64,000 nt of DNA. It comes from Dipteronia dyeriana. Taxonomy: Eukaryota > Streptophyta > Magnoliopsida > Sapindales > Sapindaceae. Numbering within the stretch: the first letter of the stretch is position 1; every line of letters starts with the position of its first letter. The notes below the pieces were generated by a model. It worked only from the letters and a program-made list of their open reading frames with translations, was not told the DNA's origin and searched no databases. This document shows, piece by piece, positions 1 to 9,616 of this stretch. Location of the stretch: NCBI GenBank assembly GCA_032871835.1, contig CM065299.1:47256706-47320705 (forward strand). The letters are read 5' to 3'. The translations under genes were made by a program, and so were the position numbers.

Positions 1-136
1 TTTTATGGGTTGAGTATTACATATTTTCATGTCCATGAGGCATCCACGGTTTGTAATCTTCAAACGGATTTGAATTCGGAGTTTGGAGGCCAAATTACGG
101 TCGAAGAACGCGAGGAGAGCGCAAAGGATGAGGTGC

Positions 137-292
137 GATGGCTTAAGCCATCACCAAGCACCATCCTGAGATGGTGCGTGGCCATCTCGGCCACAAGAGT
201 GCTCTGCCCCGAGATGCCCATGTGCCATCTCAGGGAGACACTAAGGAAGAAGGGCAAAAATGTCTTTTTGGCTTTTCACTCTTTAAAACCTC
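137..292 (+). promoter_or_regulatory. Element A LTR core promoter: palindromes upstream of an AT-rich box
   Basis: A perfect 16-bp palindrome GATGGCTTAAGCCATC lies at 137-152. Two inverted repeats follow, with GAGATG/CATCTC stems at 165-190 and 207-235. About 50 bases further is CTTTAAAACC, the best candidate TATA-like box here. The same arrangement recurs in the 3' LTR (8174-8271), where the second hairpin has CACGTG at its centre. The position fits an LTR promoter in U3. That it drives transcription is inferred. Confidence 0.6.
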
Positions 293-1039
293 TCATTCCC
301 TCTCATTTCAAAAGATAAGAACAAGTTGAGAAATTAAAGAACAAGTGCAGAATTTTTCTCTCAACATTTTGATTTTTGTTTTTGTGATAAATTATTCATT
401 TCTACTCCGAATCACTTGATTCAAATACCGATTTAGAGTGTCTTGAAGAGTTCTACAAACCCCAAGCATTTCAAGAACCAAAGGATGTCTACATGTTTCG
501 TTGTGATCTGATCTTCAGTTCGTGATTGCATCCTTGTTGGTAAAATCATCTTCTTCTTAGCTTTCTTCTTAGATCTTCTTATTGATTGATGTTATTTGAT
601 TAAGAAGCGTGACTAGGATGATTTTGATTTCATTTTGTGGTTTTTTGATTTAATTTTTCAAGTTTAGCTAGATTTGTGATATATTGAATGATTTGTGCTA
701 AACTTGATAAACATGAAATTGTTTCTAGAAATCCTTTGTTCTTATGCTTGATTGATTGTTTCTAGATCTAATTTCATTTTCTAAGAACTAGGTTTTGTTT
801 CAATTGATGTCTATATTTTCATATCTATGTTCTTAGTTGATAACATACTTACGTTGTCTAGATGCATTTGTGATTGATCGTTGAAAGCATAGTCTAGTCA
901 TCTAGTTGCATGTCCATAGAATTTGTTGATCATCATTTTCTATGTTAAGTGCTTATTTTTGTTTTGCATTCATGATCACTTAGATGCCTTGTGAAGAGAT
1001 TGAAAATCTCATATCTTAGAGTGATTCTTTGATTTGAGC

Positions 1040-1258
1040 AATTGTAAGTCTTAGCTAGAGTCAGGAGGACTTGGATAGCTAAGCAAGAGGAAGTCTTGAC
1101 AAGAGGTGTGAAACCTCGGATTGTTGAGCAACGAAGTCTTGACTAGAGTCGGGAGGACTCGGATAGTCAAGCAAGAAGCATTGCCCAGGATCAAGAGGAT
1201 CCGGATAGGTGAGCAAGAAATCTTCCTAGAGACAGGGGGTCTTGGATAAGAAGTCGGC
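1040..1258 (+). repeat. Imperfect U5-side minisatellite in A 5' LTR
   Basis: About four to five degenerate units of 40-50 bases share the pattern GTCTTG..AGAG..GGAGGAC..GGATAG..AGCAAG. Equivalent arrays sit at 9085-9290 (A 3' LTR), about 20000-20300 (solo LTR, opposite strand), 38875-39110 (solo LTR) and 44840-45115 (E 5' LTR), so the array is a fixed part of this LTR family. Confidence 0.8.
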
Positions 1259-1557
1259 TTAGTAGATCACTAGGTTCAAGATAGAGTGAGAGTAAGAGCT
1301 TGTAGAGCATGTGTGATTTCTTGAGTGTGTAACTCTATTTGAAATAGTGGATTTGCTTTTGCCGGTGGTTGTGGAATCAACCCGTGGATGTTTCCTCTTT
1401 GGAGGTTTTATCACGTAAAGATTTTGTGTCTTTGTTTGCAATTTTCATTAAGTATTGTTAGAATTGTATTGTTTTAAAAGAAGATAAAAATTGGAGCATA
1501 TACCTATTCACCCCCCTCTAGGTATATTCATACTATAAAGATAAAGGGAATTTCAAT

Positions 1558-1570
1558 TGGTATCAGAGCC
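1558..1570 (+). other. Primer-binding site of element A
   Basis: TGGTATCAGAGCC matches the 3' end of plant initiator tRNA-Met in complement, the usual Copia primer. It is separated from the LTR end by the two bases AT, the same spacing as in D, E and B4. Confidence 0.95.
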
Positions 1571-1632
1571 AGTGTCTAGATGCACTTAGATAGATCTTCT
1601 TTGTAGTGTTTGTTATCTTCATTTGATTCATC

Positions 1633-2340
1633 ATGATTAAAGAAATGTATTCTTTTATGGCTTCTTTTTTTGAAGGTGAGTCTATTGACTTAGATGATCA
1701 AAAGATCAGAGATCTTATTCAAGAAAATGAAAGGATCTCTAAGATCAATAAGTCTCTCACTAAGAAGTTAGAAAATCATGATTGTAGCTCAAAATGTGTT
1801 ATTGATCTAAATGACAAAATTCTTAATCTTGAGAAAAACTTGATTGATATCAATGATAGATTAAGTATTTTGAAGCATGAAATTGAGCAAAGAGATGAAT
1901 CTCTTGATCGTGCTAAGAGAATTGAAAATGTTCTTAGAGCAAAACTAAATGAGCATGAGAATCAAGAGAAAGTGCTTAATGACAAACTTAATGAGGCTAA
2001 AGAGATGATTAACAAGATATTATCTAGCTCTAACAAAGTGAAAGCTCTCATTAAGGTTGGAAAGCCTTCAAGCGACAAAAGAGGTTCAGGATATGTTAAT
2101 GAAAAATTAACTCCTTCATCTAACAAATCTAATTTTATAAAGCTTGTAGCAATTTAAATGTAGGTACACTCTTTAACGGTAAAACCATGAATGCTACCGG
2201 AGGTACCTCAACATCAATAATGAAATTCAAGGAAAAGACTCAACAATGTCAAAGACAAGATACATCATCATCAAATGCAAAAGGTAAGACATCTTGCACG
2301 CCAAAGAGGTAAAAATATGAGAAGGCAAAATGATTTGAAT
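1633..2340 (+). pseudogene. gag: Element A gag remnant, N-terminal domain missing
   Basis: An open stretch of 174 codons (1633-2157) starts only 62 bases after the primer site and is almost entirely heptad-rich, charged coiled coil (many E, K, L, N). It corresponds to the part of SIRE Gag that follows the UBN2 domain and first zinc knuckle, both of which element D retains. The N-terminal capsid-like half is therefore deleted here. After the stop at 2155-2157 the sequence reads on in another frame for about 150 bases before the original frame resumes near 2320, so there are two compensating indels. The start ATG at 1633 is the first in the open stretch and is probably not the ancestral start. 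Confidence 0.85.
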
Positions 2341-2943
2341 GCACAAGCAAATGGTAAACTTCTCAAATTCATACATATTTGTCATTATTGCAACATGGTA
2401 GGACACATAAGACCTAGATGTTATAAATACATTCGTAAATGTAGAATTACCAATGATTTTCATGATATGTCTTTGAATGGTCCTAGGCAATCATCCATGT
2501 ATGGATCTAGAATTAGACCTAAGAAGACCTTGGAAAAGCATGTTGAGAATAAATGTGTTGATGATTTGTTTGTTAAATCTTGTGTTGTGCCTCGTTCTAC
2601 TATTCATAAGAAAGTTGATAAAGCTTTGTTTGATTTGTTTGAAAATGTGACTAATGGAGTCAATGTGCCTAAAAACAAGTCAAAGCATGTTAATAAAAGT
2701 AGGAATGAGAAACTTGTCAAGAAAGTTTGGGTTAAGAAAAACACAACACAATATTTGGTTGCACAATATGCTTTAAGAGTTAATTCATCCTATTGTTGGT
2801 ACCTAGATAGCGGTTGCTCTAGGAATATGACCGGTAACAAGGAATTCTTTAAGAATCTTGTTATGAATGATGGTGGATAGGTTACATTTGGTGATGGCAC
2901 CAAAAAGCAAGTTCTAGGCAAGGGAACAATTTGTATCCCCGGA
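2341..2943 (+). pseudogene. pol: Element A gag zinc knuckle and aspartic protease
   Basis: A CCHC-like knuckle (CHYCNMVGHIRPRC) lies around 2378-2420. The Copia protease signature WYLDSGCSRNMTG follows at about 2797-2838 with the catalytic Asp-Ser-Gly intact. A TAG at 2878-2880 interrupts the protease just before the VTFGDG motif, which follows in the same frame. The protease would release Gag and Pol proteins from the polyprotein in the virus-like particle. It is in frame with gag and with all downstream pol segments. Confidence 0.88.
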
Positions 2944-4209
2944 TTGCCTAAACTTCATGACACCTTGTATGTAGATGGTCTACAAGCTAATCTAATAAGC
3001 ATAACTCACTTGTGTGAAATTTTTAAAGAAGTTAGCTTTAACAAGGATGTGCACACGATAAATGATAAAAATGGCAAAATTGTTTTGAAATTCAAAAGGT
3101 CTTCAGACAATTGTTATTGTTTAGAGGTTGATCCACTAACATGTAATATGGCACATGAGTGCAACCAGCTTGAATTATGGCATGAAAGATAGGGCCACAT
3201 GAATTATAAAGATTTAAAGAAGCTTGAAAAATATAACATTGTTAGAGGTCTTCCTAGTCTTGGTAAAAAGCTTGATGGTGTTTGTGAACCTTGCCAATTA
3301 AGTAAACAAACAAAAGTGTCCCATAAAAAGAACACTAATTTTGCTACCAAGAAGCCCTTAGAACTTGTGCATATGGACCTAATGGGACAAATTCAAACCG
3401 AAAGCATAAATGGCATGAAATACGTTTTTGTATATGTTGATGACTTTTCTCGGTTTGCTTGGGTATAGTTTCTTAAGGACAAGACCGAAACTTTTGGTTA
3501 CTTTAAGAAGTTTTATAATCAAGTTCAAAATGAAAAAGGTCTTGGAATCAAGAAAATATGTCGCATTAGGAGTGATCATGGGAGTGAATTTGAAAATGCT
3601 AGATTTAGTGAGTTTTGTGATGATTATGGGATTTCACATGAGTTTTCGGCTCCTAGAACTCCTCAACAAAATGGTATTGTTGAGAGGAAGAATCGTGTCT
3701 TGCAAGAGATGGCTAGGGTCATGCTCAATAGCAAGAAAGTCCCTAGAAATATTTAGGCCGAAGCAGTCAATACCGCATGCTATGTCACTAATAGAGTTTT
3801 TAGAAGGCCTGGCACAAAACAAACCTCCTATGAACTTTGGAAGGGCAAGAAGCTCAATGTGAGTTACTTCCACACTTTTGGGAGTAAGTGTTTTATTTTG
3901 AATGATAGAGATCACTTAGGAAAGTTTGATGCTAAAAGTGATTTTGGTCTCTTTCTTGGGTATGCTAATAATAGTCGTGCATATAGAGTGTTCAATTTGA
4001 AAACTAAGACTATTATGGAACCTATTAATGTGAAAATAGATGATCTTAGCATGCTTGATTTGTGTGATAATCATGATGTCAAAGAATCTAAAGAACATTT
4101 TTTGAATGACACTAAAACACCTATTGATGTGACTAGTTATGATGAAAGTGAGTCTAGTCATAATGATGAGAATAGTAGTGTTGCTAGAGAAGAAAGTCAT
4201 AAGTTGTAA
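2944..4209 (+). pseudogene. pol: Element A integrase (GAG-preINT, zinc-binding and core)
   Basis: The pre-integrase segment (2944-3192) and the core (3199-4209) are in one frame, broken by stops at 3190, 3466, near 3755 and at 4207. The catalytic triad is visible: Asp in VHMDLMG, Asp in RSDHGSEFEN and Glu in QQNGIVERKN. The stop near 3755 replaces a Trp conserved in relatives (N-x-Trp-AEAVN), as expected from a G-to-A change of TGG. The C-terminal region with SYFHTFGSKCF and LFLGY motifs is complete. The enzyme would insert the cDNA into the host chromosome. Confidence 0.9.
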
Positions 4210-4266
4210 AATGGTTTAAATGATGACCAACAAGATGTTGAAAATTCTAATTCTAGACTTAGGAAC

Positions 4267-5895
4267 ATGCATTACCAACAAGACATCATAGGTGATTTGA
4301 ATGAAGGAGTTAGAACTAGAAGGAAACTAGCTAACCAAATTTCATATGCTTGCTACACTTCTCAAATTGAGCCCCAAAATATTAATGAAGCAATTATTGA
4401 TGAATATTGGGTTAATGGCATGCAAGAAGAATTAAATCAATTTGAGAGGAAGAAAGTATGGTCATTAGTTCCTAGACCAAAAGATATAAATGTGATTGGT
4501 AAAAAATGGGTGTTTAGGAATAAGACCGATGAATGTGGCAAGATTGTGAGAAATAAAGCAAGACTAGTGGCTCAAGGATACACTCAAGTTGAGGGTGTAG
4601 ACTTTGATGAGACTTTTGCACCCGTTGCATGTCTTGAGTCCATTAGACTTTTGTTGTCCATTGCATGTCTTAGGAAATTCAAATTGTTTCAAATGGATGT
4701 CAAAAGTGATTTTCTCAATAGATACCTTCAAGAAGAAGTGTATGTTGAACAACCTAAGGGTTTTGTAGACCAACACTCTCTTAATCATGTGTTTAAGTTG
4801 AAAAAGGCTCTTTATGGCCTTAAGCAAGCCCCTAGAGCTTGGTATGATAGGTTGACTCAATATCTTATTGTTAACTAATATAGGAGAGGTGGTATTGATA
4901 GAACATTAATTGTCAAGCATTATAACAATGACATTTTTGTTGCACAAATATATGTTGATGACATAGTGTTTGGGTCTACATGTAAAACCAAGGTTGATGA
5001 TTTTGTGAATGTGATGTCAAGAGAATTTCAAATGAGTATGGTAGGTGAACTCAATTACTTTCTAGGCATGCAAGTGAAACAATTTAGCAATGGTATCATG
5101 TTATCACAATCTAAGTATGCTAGAAACCTTGTTAAGAAATTTGGTCTTGAAAGTGGAAAAGTATTTGGAACACCTATGAGTACAACTTTAAAACTTGACA
5201 AAGATGAAAAAGGAAAAAATGTTGATCAAATTCTCTATAGGAGCCAGATAGGTAGCCTTCTCTACCTAACGGCAAGTAGGCCGGATATTTGTTTTAGTGT
5301 AGGTTTGTATGCTAGGTTTCAAGCTAATCTAAAAGAATCTCACTTGAAAGCCATTAAAAGAATCATTAGGTATATAAAAGGAACACATAATCTTGGTTTA
5401 TTCTATTCCTTTAATACTAATGATATTCTTGTTGGCTATTGTGATGCGGATTGGGCTGGAAACATTGATGATCGTAAAAGCACATCGGGTAGTTGCTTTT
5501 ACTTGGGGAATAATTTGATTGCTTGGCTAAGCAAGAAACAAAATTCCGTCTCTTTTTCATCATCCGAAGCCGAGTACATTACAGCCGAAAGTGCTTGCAC
5601 ACAACTTCAATGGATGAAACAAATTCTCAAGGATTATGAGATAAATCAAGGTAAAATGACTCTCTATTGTGATAATATGAGTGCTATTAACATCTCTAAA
5701 AATCCGGTTCAACACTCACGCACAAAGCATATAGACATTATGCATCATTTCATTAGAGAACTTGTTGAACATTCAATAGTAACTCTTAAACATATGCCTA
5801 CTAAGAATCAACTAGCGGACTTGTTCACAAAGCCCTTGGACAAAGAGAGATTTGTATCTCTTAGAAGATCCATTGGCATGATTTGTGTTGATTAG
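4267..5895 (+). pseudogene. pol: Element A reverse transcriptase and RNase H
   Basis: RT starts near KKWVFRNK with the [10 protein letters not shown] and FDETFAPV motifs. It has a stop at 4876-4878 and the catalytic YVDD at 4951-4962. RNase H follows, with YCDADWAGN, DRKSTSG and SSSEAEYI motifs, and ends naturally at 5895. All segments share one frame with gag. In the motif DVKS-DFLN a Ser replaces the usual Ala. One stop removes function, although every catalytic motif I looked for is present. Confidence 0.92.
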
Positions 5896-7352
5896 TGCTT
5901 GTGTGAGATTATGAGTGGCTTGATAAGCAAAACTATATTGTATATCTATTTCTTTGAGAGCTACTCATGTGAGAAGTAATGATCTTGATAAAATAGCTTT
6001 TATTGCTTCTAAATCATGAACTTAAGTCTTTGTAAATCTTGTTTTTAAAAGTGCACAAATGCTTCACTTATATGTTTAAGTTTGAGTAATTGAGTTTGAA
6101 AGCATGTAGATTACGGATGCATCTTGAAGTTCATTGTCTAGTACATGATAGATGACCTATGGTTAGTATCCATTTTGCTTCGCAATCTACATAGAACTCA
6201 ACGAGCACCTTCATGGAAAGGGTTACACACCTTGGTTGTGAAGCCGCCCAAAGTAGGAAAGGGCTACACCATTGTGATGAGTGAAAGCCGTCATGAAGAG
6301 TATATGTTTATATTAGAAAAATCAAAAATGTGTTGAAAAAGAATCATTTAAAAGAAAATCTTTGATACAAAGCCTAAAAAAATGGTGGAAGGCTTAAAAT
6401 GGAGTATAGTTGAAAATTGTGATTGCTCGAATTGAAAAACAGAAATGGGATGACGAGCGACATGCACACACATGCTCATATGTTGAAATCTATTCTCTTT
6501 AAAGCAAAAAAATCCTGATGATAATCGGTTTGACCTTGATTGGAAAAGCTTTAGATGAATAGGTGTTGAAGTGGTTTGCATGTTGATATCACAATAACTC
6601 CTTTTTAAATACGCTTGAATCATTTTTCACACACACATTTTTGCTTAATGCGCCTGATTCATTAGCAATGAGAGATTATCTTTGAGAGAATAATGAAAAT
6701 CTATGATTCTCTTGTTAACTTTGAAAAATAATGGTTTACTATCTATTGTTGCTTGAAATGTGTGATTGTGTGAGTCCCTTGTGAACGAGTTTACTTGCTT
6801 AATAATATGTTGAGCATATGTTAAGGGGGAGCTTAGTTTGTTAAACTTATTTCTCTATACAACTTGTTTGCTCACTATCTCATGATTTCATGATTCATCT
6901 CTTATACCCTTGTAGGTATTTTCATTTGACATTTATCTCTCTCTAGGTTGTGTAATATGTTTTTTTGTCTATTCCTTGTCAAAAAGGGGGAGAAAGTGTT
7001 TCCTCACCATGTTACTTGTTTTTGATATAAAGGGGAGACAATCCGTTAAGGGAAGAGATTTTGGCTTAAAGGGGAGAAAAAATTATGTTTGCATGAGATA
7101 AGAAGTGTTAAGGGATATTTTGTTTGGTATTTGTATATTGTTTGCTTATCTCACCTATCTTCTTTGTAAAAGATTTCTTTTGGTTGATCTTGTCTCACAG
7201 GTGATTTGAATGTGTGAAGATATTCTTGAAGACACATGAAGACATTTTAGTCTAGGAATATCTCTTTGTAATGTGAGGATGTGAGAATGCAATCAACATT
7301 GATTATGAGAGAACTTTGTATGGTGAGGTAGAGGTTTTGTCATGGAATAGCC
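5896..7352 (+). other. Element A non-coding 3' region with repeated purine tracts
   Basis: No convincing gene is present. The block at about 6150-6500 is clearly homologous, on the opposite strand, to about 41150-41560 of element E, so it is a conserved part of this subfamily. Purine tracts resembling the polypurine tract occur at 6981-6995, 7029-7038 and 7068-7083, upstream of the one abutting the LTR. The env-like position is otherwise empty of coding sequence in this copy. Confidence 0.75.
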
Positions 7353-7364
7353 AAAGGGGGAGAT
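7353..7364 (+). other. Polypurine tract of element A
   Basis: AAAGGGGGAGAT lies directly upstream of the 3' LTR. It primes plus-strand DNA synthesis in LTR elements. The mirror-image tract is present next to the 3' LTR fragment of element E (36519-36529). Confidence 0.9.
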
Positions 7365-9592
7365 TATTAGGTTCTAGATTTGTGTTGGCTTGATTCCATA
7401 ACAAAACTTAATTTCTTTGTAATGCTTAGTTGCTTAAATGGCTCGTGATGATAAGAGCTTCAAGGAAGAAAAGCAAATTCTTATAATGCAAAGTTCATCT
7501 TCAAGAGGATTGGTACTGTTCTTGGATGCTAAGGTATCGAGATCCTTCTTCCTCTTACAAGGACACACATACAATTCATTCATATGTGTCCCTGCTTAGT
7601 TGTGAATCATTATAAGCTCATACACACACAATTCACTCATATGTGTCCCTACTTAGTTATGCATCATTATATGCACACATACACACAATTCATACATTGG
7701 TGTCCCTACATCGTAGCACATCATTTGGTATAACACATTCACACACTTGAAGTTGAATGCTCATGCATTGGTATGAAACTAGCATTTTTTGGAAAATGCA
7801 TATTTGGAGTCGATCTCTATGTAGTTTGTATTTTTGTGTGAAATGTGTTTATTTGTTTATATGTTTGTATAACATGGATCTTGAACTTTATTTTAGTCTT
7901 ATATTGTTCATGATTGAGTTCCGGTCATTTCGGTTACTCATTCTACTGATTTCAAGTTTTAAGTCAAAAGATACTACACTTTCAACTCATGTTGTATACA
8001 TTGTCTTCTTCTTCATATATTGAGTCAAATTATTATTTTATGGGTTGAATATCTTATATGTCCATATCCGTGAGGGAGTCCCGGTTTGTAATCTTCAAAA
8101 GGATTCAAATTCAAAGTTCGGAGACCAAAGAACGGTCGAAGAACGCGAGGAGAGCACAAGGGGGTGAGGTGCCATGGCTTAAGCCATCACCAAGCACCAT
8201 CCCGAGATGGCGCATGGCCATCTAAGCCACAAGAGTGCTCTGCCCCGAGATGCCCACGTGCCATCTTGGGGAGACACTAAGGAAGAAGGTAAAAAATGTC
8301 TTTTTGGCTTTTCACTCTTTAAAACCTCTCATTCCCTCTCATTTCAAAAGATAAGAACAAGTTGAGAAATTGAAGAACAAGTGCAGAATTTTTCTCTCAA
8401 CATTTTGATTTTTATTTTTGTGATAAATTCTTCATTTCTACTCCGAATCACTTGATTCAAATACCGATTTCGAGTGTCTTGAAGATTTCTACAAACCCCA
8501 AGCATTTCAAAAACGAAAGGATGTCTACATTTTTCGTTGTGATCTGATCTTCATTTCGTGATTGCATCATTGTTTGTAAAATCATCTTCTTCTTAGTTTT
8601 CTTCTTAGATCTTCTTATTGATTGATGTTATTTGATTAAGAAGCATGACTAGGATGATTTTGATATCATTTTGTGGTTTGTTGATTTAATTTTTCAATTT
8701 TAGCTAGATTTGTGATATATTGAATGATTTGTGCTAAACTTGATAAACCTGAAATTGTTTCTAGAAATCCTTTGTTCATATGCTTGATTGATTGTTTCTA
8801 GATCTAATTTCATTTTCTAAGAACTAGGTTTTGTTTCAATTGATGTCTATATTTTCATATCTATGTTCTTAGTTGATAACATGCCTAAGTTGTCTAGATG
8901 CATTTGTGATTGATCTTTGAAAGCATAATCTAGTCATCTAGTTGTATGTCCATAGAATTTGTTGATCATCATTTTCTATGTTGAGTGCTTGTTTGCGTTT
9001 TGCATTCGTGTTCACTTAGATGCCTTGTGAAGAGGTTGAAAGTCACATATCTTAGAGTGATTCTTTGATTTGAGCAATTGTAAGTCTTAGCTAGAGTTGG
9101 GAGGACTTTTATAGCTAAGCAAGAGGAAGTCTTGACAAGAGGTTTGAAACCTCAGATTGTTGAGCAAGAAAGTCTTGACTAGAGTCGGGAGGACTCGGAT
9201 AGTCAAGCAAGAAGCATTGCCTAGGATCGAGAGGATCCGGATAGGTGAGCAAGAAATCTTCCTAGAGACAGGGGGTCTTGGATAAGAAGTCAGCTTAGTA
9301 GATCACTAGGTTCAAGATAGAGTGAGAGTAAGAGCTTGTAGAGCATGTGTGATTTCTTGAGTGTGTAACTCTATTTGAAATAGTGGATTTGCTTTTGCCG
9401 GTGGTTGTGGAATCAACCCGTGGATGTTTCCTCTTTGGAGGTTTTATCACGTAAAGATTTTGTGTCTTTGTTTGCAATTTTCATTAAGTATTGTTAGAAT
9501 TGTATTGCTTTAAAAGAAGATAAAAATTGGAGCATATACCTATTCACCCCCCCTCTAGGTATATTCACACTATAAAGATAAAGGGAATTTCA
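7365..9592 (+). repeat. Element A 3' LTR, 2228 bp
   Basis: It starts TATTAGGTTCTAG (the canonical TG is mutated to TA; the related LTRs begin TGTTAGG) and ends TTTCA. It contains U3 tandem repeats (7561-7737), the palindrome/G-box promoter block (8174-8271), the minisatellite and a poly-C stretch of seven C at 9547-9553. The flanking target duplication cannot be checked because the left end of A is outside the window. Confidence 0.93.
7561..7737 (+). repeat. Three tandem ~60-bp repeats in LTR U3
   Basis: Three units of about 60 bases each carry ACAATTCA..CAT..GTGTCCCT plus a TAGTTGTG-like tail. Two or three copies occur at the same LTR position in the solo LTRs (21826-21925, 37183-37330) and in E (36208-36315, 46780-46885). 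Confidence 0.8.
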
Positions 9593-9616
9593 AAGGATTG
9601 TCAACGCTTGGCGCTC

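Larger units (their letters stand above)
1..1555 (+). repeat. Element A 5' LTR (left part outside window)
   Basis: It aligns with 8036-9592 of the 3' LTR, so about 670 bases of U3 lie outside the window. It ends in TTTCA immediately before the 2-nt spacer and the primer-binding site. It holds the promoter palindromes (137-235), an imperfect minisatellite of GTCTTG...AGCAAG units (about 1040-1260) and a CTATTCACCCCCCTCTAGG stretch near the end. Confidence 0.93.
1..9592 (+). mobile_element. Element A: SIRE-type Ty1/Copia retrotransposon, nearly full length
   Basis: Order seen: 5' LTR (cut by window edge), tRNA-Met-type primer site, gag remnant, protease, integrase, reverse transcriptase, RNase H, a 1.4-kb non-coding 3' region with several purine tracts, and a 3' LTR. 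Integrase ahead of RT is the Copia order. The motifs LDSGCSRNMTG-like, YVDDIVFG and a gag rich in coiled coil match the SIRE lineage. The two LTRs differ by roughly 3 percent in stretches I aligned by eye, so the insertion is moderately old. Coding parts carry only point stops, which is light damage compared with the neighbouring elements. A ends inside or against Tat-like sequence at 9593. Confidence 0.93.

Noticed and set aside
1259..1441. 60-codon minus-strand open frame, repeated at 9295-9477, as a gene
   Set aside because: It lies inside the LTR and is duplicated only because the LTR is. It shows no domain or start context.
1540..1600. Possible tRNA gene around the TGGTATCAGAGCC motif
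   Set aside because: Only the 13-18 bases complementary to the tRNA 3' end are present; this is the primer-binding site.
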